A DNA stretch of 30,938 nucleotides from an uncultured bacterium (GCA_905214955.1 CAJMON010000034.1:1-30938), one strand, 5' to 3'; positions 15,147 to 22,656 are shown, counted from the stretch's first letter. The notes: generated from the letters alone by a model not told the origin. Program-made: numbers and translations.

Positions 15147-15274
15147 GGTGCTGTGTGCCAGTGGCACACGTTTAGCACCGACCGTAGTGAATACGAAGAT
15201 ACGAAGTACGGAACAATCCGTAAGGCATCTTTTGACTCCAACATCTTTATGAAAATGCCCACGGATTGCTCCGT
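15147..15274 (+). repeat. Intergenic hairpin repeat, copy A
   Basis: A hairpin at 15147-15179 (GGTGCT/AGCACC and TGTGCC/GGCACA) is followed at 15200-15232 by a 33-nt block identical to 23958-23990, whose core is ACGGA-ACAA-TCCGT. An inverted near-copy, ACGGATTGCTCCGT, lies at 15261-15274, so the block can also fold with it. The region sits between divergent genes. I do not recognise the family; it encodes no plausible peptide. Confidence 0.75.
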
Positions 15275-15342
15275 GCTGTGCACTTTCGAAATTCTACATT
15301 ATCATATAATAAGATGAGAAAATTGTAAAGTAAGATTCGGGG

Positions 15343-15371
15343 TTGCGTTTCAGAAGAATGTATGGTAGACT
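15343..15371 (+). promoter_or_regulatory. Promoter of the EIIC gene
   Basis: TTGCGT (15343-15348), 17-nt spacer, TAGACT (15366-15371) with a TGG extension before the -10, about 100 nt before the start codon. Confidence 0.6.
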
Positions 15372-15470
15372 ATTCAACTGACAAGACAGTAGTAAAGCCG
15401 AAATGTAAAGCAAATGCTGCACAAAGAGCAGGACTGCAGTACGGAAAGGCTGAAAAAGAAGGAGAAAAAC

Positions 15471-16535
15471 ATGGAATGGTTAAAGAAGTGGCTGAACAGA
15501 GTCTTTATTGACGGGCTCAGCGGCATGGCACTGGGACTGTTTTCCACGCTGATTGTGGGAACGATCATTCAGCAGGTGGGAACTTTGATTGGAGGACAGG
15601 TGGGGGAGATCACCTACCTTGCAGGAAAACTGGCGGCGGCCATGACCAGCGCAGGCATTGGAGTGGGAGTTGCTTATAAATTCAAAGAGCCGCCTCTGGT
15701 GGTGCTTTCCGCAGCAACGGCAGGTATGGCAGGCGGATTTGCCAGCAAGATTTTAGCTGGAACAGTGCTGGTAGACGGTGTGGTACAGCTGGCAGGACCG
15801 GGAGAACCGCTGGGTGCGTTTATTGCTGCATATGTGGCTATTGAAGCCGGACATCTGGTTTCTGGCAAGACGAAAGTGGACATTCTGGTGACACCCATTG
15901 TGACCATTGTAGCAGGCTGTGCAGTAGGACTTCTGGTGGGACCGCCCATTTCCAGAATGATGACCAGTCTTGGAAGCCTGATCAACTGGGGAACCGAGCA
16001 GCAGCCGTTTTTGATGGGAATTGTGGTATCTGTATTGATGGGAATGATTCTGACATTGCCCATCAGCTCCGCGGCTCTTGGCGTGATTTTGAATCTGTCC
16101 GGTCTGGCAGCGGGTGCGGCTACCGTGGGATGCTGTTGCAACATGGTTGGATTTGCAGTGGCAAGCTACCGGGAAAATAAAGCGGCAGGCCTTCTGGCAC
16201 AGGGCATTGGAACTTCCATGCTGCAGGTGCCAAACATTGTGAAGAAGCCGGTGATCTGGCTTCCGGTGATTTTATCCAGCGCCATCTTAGGCCCCATTGG
16301 CACGCTGGTATTTAAAATGACCAGTAACGCTACGGGTTCTGGTATGGGAACCGCCGGCCTGGTAGGACAGATCATGACCTGGCAAGTGATGGTTCCAGAA
16401 GAAGGAGCTGTGATGGTACTGATCAAGATTCTTCTGATGCATTTTGTGCTTCCAGCTGTGGTGACCCTTGGAATTTCCGAATTTATGCGGAAAAAAGGAT
16501 GGATCCGTAAAGGGGATATGAAGCTGGATTTATAA
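15471..16535 (+). CDS. PTS EIIC-like membrane protein (PfoR family)
   Basis: A 354-residue polytopic membrane protein of the PTS_EIIC_2/PfoR type, with about nine to ten hydrophobic, Gly-rich helices. Typical blocks are FIDGLSGMALGLFSTLIVGTI-like at the N-terminus (shortened here), LVTPIVTIVAGCAVGLLVGPPIS split over two helices, and LPISSAALG. I moved the start from an upstream TTG to the ATG with GAAGGAG 6 nt upstream, giving the usual MEWLKKW beginning. No EIIA, EIIB or HPr gene is nearby, so phosphorylation partners are either elsewhere or absent. Family members were named after a regulator of perfringolysin O, but the biochemical role is not settled. Own promoter and terminator. Confidence 0.85.
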   Translation: MEWLKKWLNRVFIDGLSGMALGLFSTLIVGTIIQQVGTLIGGQVGEITYLAGKLAAAMTSAGIGVGVAYKFKEPPLVVLSAATAGMAGGFASKILAGTVLVDGVVQLAGPGEPLGAFIAAYVAIEAGHLVSGKTKVDILVTPIVTIVAGCAVGLLVGPPISRMMTSLGSLINWGTEQQPFLMGIVVSVLMGMILTLPISSAALGVILNLSGLAAGAATVGCCCNMVGFAVASYRENKAAGLLAQGIGTSMLQVPNIVKKPVIWLPVILSSAILGPIGTLVFKMTSNATGSGMGTAGLVGQIMTWQVMVPEEGAVMVLIKILLMHFVLPAVVTLGISEFMRKKGWIRKGDMKLDL

Positions 16536-16555
16536 AGAAAAATTTGCTATACTGA

Positions 16556-16589
16556 ACACTGTGGAGGGATGCCTCTGCAGTGTTTTTTT
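16556..16589 (+). terminator. Intrinsic terminator of the EIIC gene
   Basis: ACACTG and CAGTGT pair around an inner GAGG/CCTC stem, followed by a seven-base T-tract ending at 16589. A structured repeat begins 3 nt later. Confidence 0.92.
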
Positions 16590-16592
16590 CGT

Positions 16593-16754
16593 ATGAAAGC
16601 CCTGGACGGCAGCCATGAAGGAGCCATGCTTGCATGGGCGAGTTCATGGATATCGGACAGGCAAGAGCGAATGAGTAAAAAGGACGATAGTCCGGTTTAC
16701 GAATTCGCTTGGCAGTTACGGGAGCGCCAGAGGCGCGTAGTAACTGGCTTTCAT
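16593..16754 (+). ncRNA. Structured 162-nt repeat, copy 2 (candidate HEARO/OMEGA RNA)
   Basis: About 80 percent identical to 12187-12347 along its full length. It starts ATGAAAGCC and ends GGCTTTCAT. Relative to copy 1, base pairs change together: T-A to C-G in the closing stem, G-C to A-T in GGAC-GATA-GTCC, and two pairs in CAGTTAC/GTAACTG. The inner hairpin shifts from a U-G wobble to C-G. The hairpin pair CCATGAA/TTCATGG with CCATG-CTTG-CATGG is unchanged. Such paired changes argue for a functional RNA structure rather than a plain duplicate. No associated protein gene. Confidence 0.72.
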
Positions 16755-16763
16755 ATGTAGAGG

Positions 16764-16813
16764 AGCCCTGGACGGCAGCCATGCCTGCCGGGTGCGCAGT
16801 AACTGGCTTTCAT
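16764..16813 (+). repeat. Internally deleted copy of the structured repeat
   Basis: Positions 16764-16783 are identical to the 5' part of copy 2 (AGCCCTGGACGGCAGCCATG), and the end GCAGTAACTGGCTTTCAT matches its 3' end with one change. About 110 nt of the middle are missing. It follows copy 2 by 9 nt, in the same orientation. Confidence 0.85.
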
Positions 16814-16842
16814 AGCAATTATTTCAGGAAGGGGATAAAAAG

Positions 16843-17376
16843 ATGATTGACAAAACAGGTCTGATTCATATTTATTATGGAAATGGAAAAGGAAAGACAA
16901 CGACAGGAATGGGGCTGATCACCAGAGCCGCCGGATACGGATACCGGGTTCTGCTGTACCAGTTCATGAAAAATAATAAAACCAGCGAGCGGAAAATCCT
17001 GGAAAAGGTGCCAAACATCACCATTGTGGACGGACTGGAACAGGAAAAATTCAGTTTTCAGATGACCGAAGAGGAGAAGGCAGAGCGGAGAAAATTTTAC
17101 AACAGCCAGTTTCAGATGGTGACTAAGAAAGCGGCAGAGGAACATTACGATGTGCTGTTCATGGATGAGACCATTTACACCATTTCCGCAGGGCTTCTGG
17201 ATGAGCAGCTGGTGCTGGATTTCCTGGCCTCCAAACCGGAAAATCTGGAAGTGATCCTGACAGGCAATACCCCAAGCCAGAAGATGATCGATGCGGCAGA
17301 TTATGTGTCAGAGATTCGCAAAATCAAACATCCTTTTGAAAAAGGACAGCGGGCAAGAAAAGGAATTGAACTGTAA
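16843..17376 (+). CDS. ATP:cob(I)alamin (corrinoid) adenosyltransferase, CobA/BtuR family
   Basis: A 177-residue enzyme transferring the 5'-deoxyadenosyl group of ATP to cob(I)alamin, making coenzyme B12. The nucleotide loop GNGKGKTTTG (13-22), FMDETIYTISAGLL and ILTGNTPSQKMIDAADYVSE are diagnostic of CobA/CobO/BtuR. Length is slightly short, as usual for Firmicutes members lacking the N-terminal helix. GGAAGGGG lies about 8 nt before the ATG. The stop and the next start overlap as TAATG. No cobalamin biosynthesis genes or B12 riboswitch are visible nearby, so it likely serves salvage. Confidence 0.93.
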   Translation: MIDKTGLIHIYYGNGKGKTTTGMGLITRAAGYGYRVLLYQFMKNNKTSERKILEKVPNITIVDGLEQEKFSFQMTEEEKAERRKFYNSQFQMVTKKAAEEHYDVLFMDETIYTISAGLLDEQLVLDFLASKPENLEVILTGNTPSQKMIDAADYVSEIRKIKHPFEKGQRARKGIEL

Positions 17377-18149
17377 TGATCGCTAACTATCATACCCATA
17401 CCTGGCGCTGTATGCACGCGTCAGGCACAGAACGGGAATATGTGGAAAAAGCCATTGAAGGCGGCCTTCAGATTCTGGGCTTTTCAGACCACACGCCCAT
17501 GCCCTATGCAGGGAATTATGTGAGTACTGTCAAAATGAAACTGGCACAGCTGGAGGACTATGTGAACACCATTCTGGGGCTGAAAGCAGAGTACCGCAAA
17601 GACATCGAGATCCATCTGGGACTGGAAGTGGAATACTATCCGGCTTATTTTGAACAGCTGCTGCGGATGATGGAGCCGTACCCTATGGAATATTTTCTCC
17701 TGGGACAGCATTTTGTAAACAACGAAATCGGGGAGCCTTTCAATGGACAGCCCACCAGCGAAGAAAGCCGTCTGGCGCGGTATGTGGAACAGTCCTTAGA
17801 AGCCCTTCGCACCGGATGTTTTACCTATTTTGCCCATCCGGATCTGCTGAATTTTACCGGGGATCCGGCGGTTTATGACAAATGGATGCGGAAACTCTGC
17901 GAGGAAACGAAAAAAAAAGACATTCCCCTGGAAATCAATTTCCTGGGAATCTGGGATAAGCGCCACTACCCAAATCCGGTATTCTGGAAAATCGCAGGAG
18001 AAGTGGGAAATAAAGTGATCTTTGGGGCAGATGCCCACCAGCCGGAAAAAGTCTGGAATCCGGCAGCTCTTAAAAAGGCAGAAGAAATGGTGAAAACCTA
18101 TGGGCTGTGCAGACTGGATACCGTCAATCTGGTCAATCCGAAAAAATAG
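17376..18149 (+). CDS. PHP-domain phosphatase, histidinol-phosphatase (HisK) like
   Basis: A 257-residue metal-dependent phosphoesterase of the PHP family. Metal-binding motifs run in order: His6-Thr-His8, then GFSDHTP (about 37-43), LEVEYYP (Glu), QHFV (His), FAHPD and the C-terminal FGADAHQP. The whole pattern matches HisK-type histidinol-phosphate phosphatases, last-but-one step of histidine synthesis. There are no other his genes in the window and it is coupled by TAATG overlap to a corrinoid adenosyltransferase, so a different phosphoester substrate is possible. A GC-rich hairpin follows. Confidence 0.87.
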   Translation: MIANYHTHTWRCMHASGTEREYVEKAIEGGLQILGFSDHTPMPYAGNYVSTVKMKLAQLEDYVNTILGLKAEYRKDIEIHLGLEVEYYPAYFEQLLRMMEPYPMEYFLLGQHFVNNEIGEPFNGQPTSEESRLARYVEQSLEALRTGCFTYFAHPDLLNFTGDPAVYDKWMRKLCEETKKKDIPLEINFLGIWDKRHYPNPVFWKIAGEVGNKVIFGADAHQPEKVWNPAALKKAEEMVKTYGLCRLDTVNLVNPKK

Positions 18150-18166
18150 CCTATAAAATGAGGAGT

Positions 18167-18191
18167 GCCCCGGCGTCTGGTACACCGGGGC
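18167..18191 (+). terminator. GC-rich hairpin after the PHP phosphatase gene
   Basis: GCCCCGG and CCGGGGC form a 7-bp GC stem with an 11-nt loop, followed only by TATTATG, so it is a weak intrinsic terminator at best. Confidence 0.5.
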
Positions 18192-18332
18192 TATTATGAA
18201 AAAATTTATCTATGTTGTAATGAAAACATTACGCCATAAGACTGACCAACCTCTCTTTCGAGATGAATATAGTATAGCAATTAGTTATGAACAAATTGTG
18301 AACACATAATAAACTTATTGTAAAATACAACG

Positions 18333-18361
18333 AAAAACAGGACTATAACAGACCTGTTTTT
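18333..18361 (-). terminator. Terminator of the S1 protein gene, probably bidirectional
   Basis: AAAAACAGG and CCTGTTTTT form a perfect inverted repeat with an 11-nt loop. It lies 30 nt after the minus-strand S1 gene and gives a U-tract on either strand. The rest of 18192-18390 is AT-rich with no gene seen. Confidence 0.85.
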
Positions 18362-18390
18362 GTATAAAACTGCTTATGATTGATGAAGTG

Positions 18391-19329
18391 TTAGAACTTT
18401 AAATTGGCAAAGAGAGAACCAAGACTGGTACCAAGCTCTTCTGTCTGGGGAAGATCAAAGGCTTCTTCCTGGATTTCTTCGGCAGCAACGTCTTTTAAAG
18501 CTTTCATGCTGAGGCTCAGTTTGCCGTCTTTGACAGCGATGACTTTTACTTTTACTTTGTCACCGGGTTTTAAAACGGAAGCTGGATTTTTCACACGTTT
18601 GTCGCTGATCTGGGATACGTGTACCAGACCGGACAGGCCGTTGCCAAGATCGACGAATGCGCCGTAATCTTTCACAGATTCTACGGTACCTTCGGTTACC
18701 AGGCCGACTTCTACATTGGAAACTTTGGCTTTGCGCTCCTCAGCTTCTTTTTCACGGAGCAGTTCTTTGGCGGAAAGCACCAGTTTCTTGGATTCTTCAT
18801 CCACGGTGATGACCTGCACCTGAATCTCACGGCCCAGCCACTCGTCCAGATCTTCCACATAGTTCAGGGAAAGTTTGGAAGCGGGGATAAATCCGCGGAT
18901 GCCTTCTACATAGGCAACCACACCGGCTTTGACAATGCCGCCGACTTTTACGGTAAGAGGAGTCTTTTCTTCCAGATAGGTGTTCAGCTTGTCCCATGCC
19001 AGCTGTTCATTGGCTTCCTTTGCGGAAAGGAGAATGTGGCCTTCTCCGTCGTCACGGCGGATCACGGTAGCGGAAATTTCATCGCCTACGTGTACATTTT
19101 CTTTCAGGTTGAAGGAAGGATCAATGGAAAAATCTTCCGGACGGATCAGACCATCGGTGTAGTATTTCAGATCCAGGGTAACGCCATTTTCAGAAACGCC
19201 GATGACGGTTCCGGTGAGGATATCTCCCTCGCGGATCTGCTTGAAAGATGCTTCCAGTTCTGCTGCGTAATCGTCCATGCTCTCTGTGGGAGCAGCTGCT
19301 TCCGGGGTGATGTTTAATTCTTCAGACAT
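18391..19329 (-). CDS. rpsA: Ribosomal protein S1 homologue with three S1 domains
   Basis: A 312-residue RNA-binding protein. Three S1/OB domains lie at about 33-104, 120-189 and 206-277. The third has the best match (GLVTEGTVESVKDYGAFVDL, LSGLVHVSQIS), with an acidic N-terminal and C-terminal tail. E. coli S1 has six domains; Firmicutes versions commonly carry three or four and may act in translation initiation or RNA handling. The frame extends 33 codons upstream, but AAGGAGG lies 6 nt before the ATG at 19329 and the extension covers the promoter. Monocistronic, divergent from the pyrophosphatase gene. Confidence 0.92.
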   Translation of the reverse strand: MSEELNITPEAAAPTESMDDYAAELEASFKQIREGDILTGTVIGVSENGVTLDLKYYTDGLIRPEDFSIDPSFNLKENVHVGDEISATVIRRDDGEGHILLSAKEANEQLAWDKLNTYLEEKTPLTVKVGGIVKAGVVAYVEGIRGFIPASKLSLNYVEDLDEWLGREIQVQVITVDEESKKLVLSAKELLREKEAEERKAKVSNVEVGLVTEGTVESVKDYGAFVDLGNGLSGLVHVSQISDKRVKNPASVLKPGDKVKVKVIAVKDGKLSLSMKALKDVAAEEIQEEAFDLPQTEELGTSLGSLFANLKF

Positions 19330-19399
19330 AGTTTCCTCCTTATAAATACGAAATAGAATGCCGGTTTCAGATGGTGAAAAAGCGGCATCATTACTTACG

Positions 19400-19428
19400 T
19401 TTATACCATTTTCTGTCAGGAAATTCAA
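19400..19428 (-). promoter_or_regulatory. Promoter of the S1 protein gene
   Basis: On the minus strand TTGAAT, 17-nt spacer, TATAAA with a TGG extension. The transcription start would be about 60 nt before the ATG. Confidence 0.75.
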
Positions 19429-19437
19429 CTGATCTGC

Positions 19438-19466
19438 TTCAAAAAATGAGAGAAGCGTGCTATAAT
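19438..19466 (+). promoter_or_regulatory. Promoter of the pyrophosphatase gene
   Basis: TTCAAA (19438-19443), 17-nt spacer, TATAAT (19461-19466) with a TGC extension. Only 9 nt separate its -35 from that of the divergent S1 promoter, so the two polymerases would compete for space. Confidence 0.75.
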
Positions 19467-19517
19467 CGTTACGATTTCATGAAGAAGGTTATCATTGATT
19501 ACAGGAAAGAGGTTTCC

Positions 19518-21170
19518 ATGGAAAGAACATTCAAACAGAAAACATATATTATCGGACACAAAAACCCTGACACGGATTCCATCTGTTCCGCCATTGCGTA
19601 TGCAGATATCAAAAACCGTACAGAAGACGGAGAATTTATCCCAAAGCGGGCAGGGCAGATCAGCCAGGAAACTCAGTATGTGCTGGACCGCTTTCAGGTG
19701 GATGCGCCGGGGTATGTTCCCAATGTGGGAACCAGGGTCAAGGATATGGACATCCGTTACATTGACGGTGTGACCAGCCACATTTCTCTGAAAAAAGCAT
19801 GGAATCTCATGCGTACAGAAAATGTCAATACCCTTCCCATTGTAAAGGAAGAAAATATGCTGGAAGGCCTGATCACTATCAGCGACATTGCCCAGTCCTA
19901 CATGGACGTGTACGACAATGCGATTTTGTCCACGGCCAGGACCCAATATAAAAATATTTTAGAGACCCTGGACGGTACCATGATTGTGGGAAATGAGCAT
20001 GGATATTTTACCTCTGGAAAAGTGGTCATTGCAGCGGCGAACCCGGATCTGATGGAAAATTATATTGAAGAAAATGATCTGGTAATTCTGGGAAACCGCT
20101 ACGAATCCCAGCTGTGTGCCATTGAGATGAACGCCAGCTGCATCATTGTGTGCGAGGGAGCGCCGGTGTCCAGAACCATTCAGCGGCTGGCAGAAGATCG
20201 GATCTGCGTGGTCATCAGCACGCCCCACGACACGTACACGGTAGCACGACTCATCAACCAGAGTATGCCGGTGAAGTTTTTTATGAAAAAAAATCATCTT
20301 ACTACCTTCCATCTGGATGATTATACCGAGTCCATCAAGGATATTATGACGAAAAAGCGTTACCGGGATTTCCCGGTATTAGACAAACACGACCGGTATG
20401 TGGGCATGGTTTCCAGACGGAACCTGCTGGGCATTAAGCGGCGCAGGGTGATTCTGGTGGATCACAATGAGACTTCCCAGGCAGTGGACAACATTCAGGA
20501 TGCGGAGATTCTGGAAATCATTGACCACCACAGAATTGGTTCCTTAGAGACCATGGCTCCGGTGTATTTCCGAAACCAGCCGGTGGGCTGTACCGCTACA
20601 ATTTTGTATCAGATTTACCAGGAGCGGAAGCTGAAGATTCCGGGAAACATTGCAGGGCTTCTGTGTGCGGCCATTATTTCCGACACTTTGATGTTCCGTT
20701 CTCCTACCTGTACTGCTCTGGACAGAGGGGCAGCAGAGGATCTGGCAAGGATTGCAGGGATTGACTGTGAGCAGTTTGCAACAGAAATGTTTGCGGCAGG
20801 CAGCAATTTAAGAGGCAAATCACCGGAAGAAATTTTTTATCAGGATTTCAAAAAATTTGAACTGAACAAGGCGAATTTTGGCGTAGGACAGATTAACTCT
20901 ATGAATCCGGAGGAGTTAGAGGAGATCAAGGAGCGCCTGATTCCCTATATGGAAAAGAATCTGGGAACCCACGGGGAGACCATGCTGTTTTTCATGCTCA
21001 CAGACATTATCCATGAGTCCACGGAACTGCTGTGTTACGGCGGCGACAGCCAGCAGCTGGCAGCAGAGGCTTTTCATCTGGAGACACCGGGACCGGCGGT
21101 GAAGCTTCCAGGCGTGGTGTCCAGAAAGAAACAGCTGATTCCGGCATTTATGAGTGTCCTGCAGCAGTAG
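19518..21170 (+). CDS. ppaC: Family II Mn-dependent inorganic pyrophosphatase with CBS-DRTGG-CBS insert
   Basis: A 550-residue DHH-family enzyme hydrolysing pyrophosphate to phosphate. The N-terminal GHKNPDTDS carries metal ligands His14, Asp18 and Asp20; IIDHHRIGS has the DHH motif at 336-338; a DHHA2 domain with the substrate-binding SRKK end finishes the protein. Between the first metal motif and DHH lie two CBS domains split by a DRTGG domain, about 250 residues longer than a plain PpaC. In clostridial CBS-PPases this insert binds adenine nucleotides (AMP/ADP inhibit, diadenosine polyphosphates activate), so activity should follow energy state. Start chosen at the ATG with GGAAAGAGG just upstream; earlier in-frame starts lie over the promoter. 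Confidence 0.95.
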   Translation: MERTFKQKTYIIGHKNPDTDSICSAIAYADIKNRTEDGEFIPKRAGQISQETQYVLDRFQVDAPGYVPNVGTRVKDMDIRYIDGVTSHISLKKAWNLMRTENVNTLPIVKEENMLEGLITISDIAQSYMDVYDNAILSTARTQYKNILETLDGTMIVGNEHGYFTSGKVVIAAANPDLMENYIEENDLVILGNRYESQLCAIEMNASCIIVCEGAPVSRTIQRLAEDRICVVISTPHDTYTVARLINQSMPVKFFMKKNHLTTFHLDDYTESIKDIMTKKRYRDFPVLDKHDRYVGMVSRRNLLGIKRRRVILVDHNETSQAVDNIQDAEILEIIDHHRIGSLETMAPVYFRNQPVGCTATILYQIYQERKLKIPGNIAGLLCAAIISDTLMFRSPTCTALDRGAAEDLARIAGIDCEQFATEMFAAGSNLRGKSPEEIFYQDFKKFELNKANFGVGQINSMNPEELEEIKERLIPYMEKNLGTHGETMLFFMLTDIIHESTELLCYGGDSQQLAAEAFHLETPGPAVKLPGVVSRKKQLIPAFMSVLQQ

Positions 21171-21191
21171 GCAGAAAAAGGAGAAGAAACT

Positions 21192-21824
21192 ATGGCAAAA
21201 CAGGAATGGAAGCCAGGAAATATGCTGTATCCGCTTCCTGCGGTAATGGTCAGCTGCCAGCGGCAAGGAGAAAAGCCCAACATCATTACAGTGGCGTGGA
21301 CGGGAACGGTGTGCACCAATCCGCCGATGGCCTATATTTCCGTGCGGCCGGAGCGGTATTCTTATGACATTATCCGGGAAACAGGCGAATTTGTCATCAA
21401 CCTGACCACGGAGAAACTGGCAGAAGCGGTGGATTACTGCGGGGTGCGCTCCGGCAGAGATACCGACAAATTTCAGGATATGCATCTGACGCCGGAACCA
21501 TCCTCCAAGATCGGGGCACCCATGATCGGGGAATGCCCGGTGAATCTGGAGTGTGTGGTAGAAAAGGTGGAGGAGCTTGGATCCCATCATATGTTTCTGG
21601 CAAAAGTAGTGGCTGTCCATGTGGATGAAGCCTACATGGATGAAAAGGGAAAATTCCATTTAAACCAGACCGGACTTCTGGCATATTCCCACGGAGAATA
21701 CACCGGACTTGGGAAAAAATTGGGGACTTTTGGGTGGTCTGTAAAGAAGGTGCCGAAGAAGGCAGGTTCCAGACCCAGGAAAAAATCCCAGAAAAAACTT
21801 GACGGATCAAAGAGAAATGATTAA
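21192..21824 (+). CDS. Flavin reductase-like FMN-binding protein
   Basis: A 210-residue member of the flavin reductase/flavoredoxin split-barrel family, which binds FMN and passes electrons from NAD(P)H or ferredoxin. Characteristic blocks are YPLPAVMVSCQ, NIITVAWTGTVCTNPPMAYI, ISVRPERYSYDIIRETGEFV (shown in part) and GLLAYSHGEY. The last 35 residues are a Lys/Arg-rich tail beyond the core domain. AAGGAGAAG precedes the ATG. It follows ppaC by 21 nt and shares its transcript, ended by the hairpin at 21859. Confidence 0.9.
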   Translation: MAKQEWKPGNMLYPLPAVMVSCQRQGEKPNIITVAWTGTVCTNPPMAYISVRPERYSYDIIRETGEFVINLTTEKLAEAVDYCGVRSGRDTDKFQDMHLTPEPSSKIGAPMIGECPVNLECVVEKVEELGSHHMFLAKVVAVHVDEAYMDEKGKFHLNQTGLLAYSHGEYTGLGKKLGTFGWSVKKVPKKAGSRPRKKSQKKLDGSKRND

Positions 21825-21858
21825 GATATATCCATCAGAAATAAGAAAATGTTCTCAA

Positions 21859-21892
21859 GGGAGAGACTGCTTTGGCGGTTTCTTCCTTTTTT
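21859..21892 (+). terminator. Terminator of the ppaC-flavin reductase unit
   Basis: A 12-bp stem (GGGAGAGACTGC with GCGGTTTCTTCC, three G-U pairs), TTTG loop and six T. Confidence 0.88.
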
Positions 21893-21907
21893 AGTTTGCA
21901 AAAATTT

Positions 21908-22070
21908 TAGAACGTGTTTGAAAAATCATTCCTGCAGTCTGCACGCCCATTTTGCGCAGAATTTTGTCCTCATCCGGCTGACGCAGCCCGCTGCGCCGCT
22001 CTCATTCAGACAAAATCTTCCACAAATTGTGACGTACATCTTACAGAAAGTATTTTTCAAGCACGCTCTA
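21908..22070 (+). mobile_element. MITE-like palindromic element, 163 nt
   Basis: The left end TAGAACGTGTTTGAAAAAT and the right end ATTTTTCAAGCACGCTCTA are inverted repeats of 19 nt with two mismatches. Inside, GAATTTTGTC/GACAAAATC and a central CGCAGC/GCTGCG continue the palindrome, so the whole can fold into a long hairpin. No open reading frame. It ends 19 nt before the ATG of the XRE-cupin gene, and its right edge abuts that gene's GGAG. Non-autonomous MITE is the best reading; the parent transposase is not in the window. Confidence 0.8.
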
Positions 22071-22089
22071 GGAGAAAGGATGCGAAAGT

Positions 22090-22656
22090 ATGAGTATGCT
22101 GGATAAAAACATTGCGGCAAATTTAAAAAGGATCCGTAAGGCCAAGAACATGAGTCTGGACAGAATGGCGGAACAAACAGGTGTGAGCAAAAGTATGCTG
22201 GGGCAGATTGAGAGGGGGGAATCCAACCCTACTGTGAGTACCATTGGAAAGATCATTGAGGGGATCAAAGTGCCCCTGGAGGAGCTGATTGAAGAGCCAA
22301 GACCGGCAGTGTCTGTGATTCCAAAGTCGCTGGCAGCAGCAGAGGAAACCCAGGGAGAGTGCAGGATTTATATGTATTTTCCATATGAAAAGCACCGGAA
22401 TTTTGAAGGGTATGCGGTGGAAATTCAGCCGGGAGGCGTATATCGTGCAGGAGCAAAAGGAGAAAATACGGAAGAATACATCATGGTATCCAGGGGAATC
22501 CTGACCATTGAGATGGAGGACGAATGCTATGAAGTAGCCCAGGGAGATGCCGTACATGTCTTCGCAGAGAAGGAACGCTGCTATGAAAACAGAGGTACGG
22601 AGCCTCTGGTGATCAATGTGACGTCTGCCTGGGGGATTTCTTCAAAGCGCTGGTAA
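22090..22656 (+). CDS. XRE-family regulator with C-terminal cupin domain
   Basis: A 188-residue transcription factor. The N-terminal helix-turn-helix (about 9-64) reads LKRIRKAKNMSLDRMAEQTG then SKSMLGQIERGESNPTVSTI, a classic HTH_3. The C-terminal half (about 108-180) is a cupin that binds a small effector: the IQPGG motif and the second motif with GDAVHVFAEKERCYEN. Family members control amino-acid, polyamine or osmolyte genes near them, but no clear target is adjacent. The gene's leader contains a MITE-like palindrome. Its 3' end overlaps dinB on the other strand by 44 nt. Confidence 0.93.
   Translation: MSMLDKNIAANLKRIRKAKNMSLDRMAEQTGVSKSMLGQIERGESNPTVSTIGKIIEGIKVPLEELIEEPRPAVSVIPKSLAAAEETQGECRIYMYFPYEKHRNFEGYAVEIQPGGVYRAGAKGENTEEYIMVSRGILTIEMEDECYEVAQGDAVHVFAEKERCYENRGTEPLVINVTSAWGISSKRW

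Noticed and set aside
15147..15274. CRISPR array reading of the intergenic repeats
   Set aside because: Only single repeat blocks per locus, no regular spacers, and no cas genes in the window.
16843..17376. Cobalamin riboswitch upstream of the corrinoid adenosyltransferase
   Set aside because: The 300-nt upstream region is accounted for by a terminator and the structured repeats; no B12-box-like conserved segment was seen.
18619..19317. 232-codon open frame opposite the S1 gene
   Set aside because: Antisense to a clear three-domain S1 protein; composition typical of a shadow frame.
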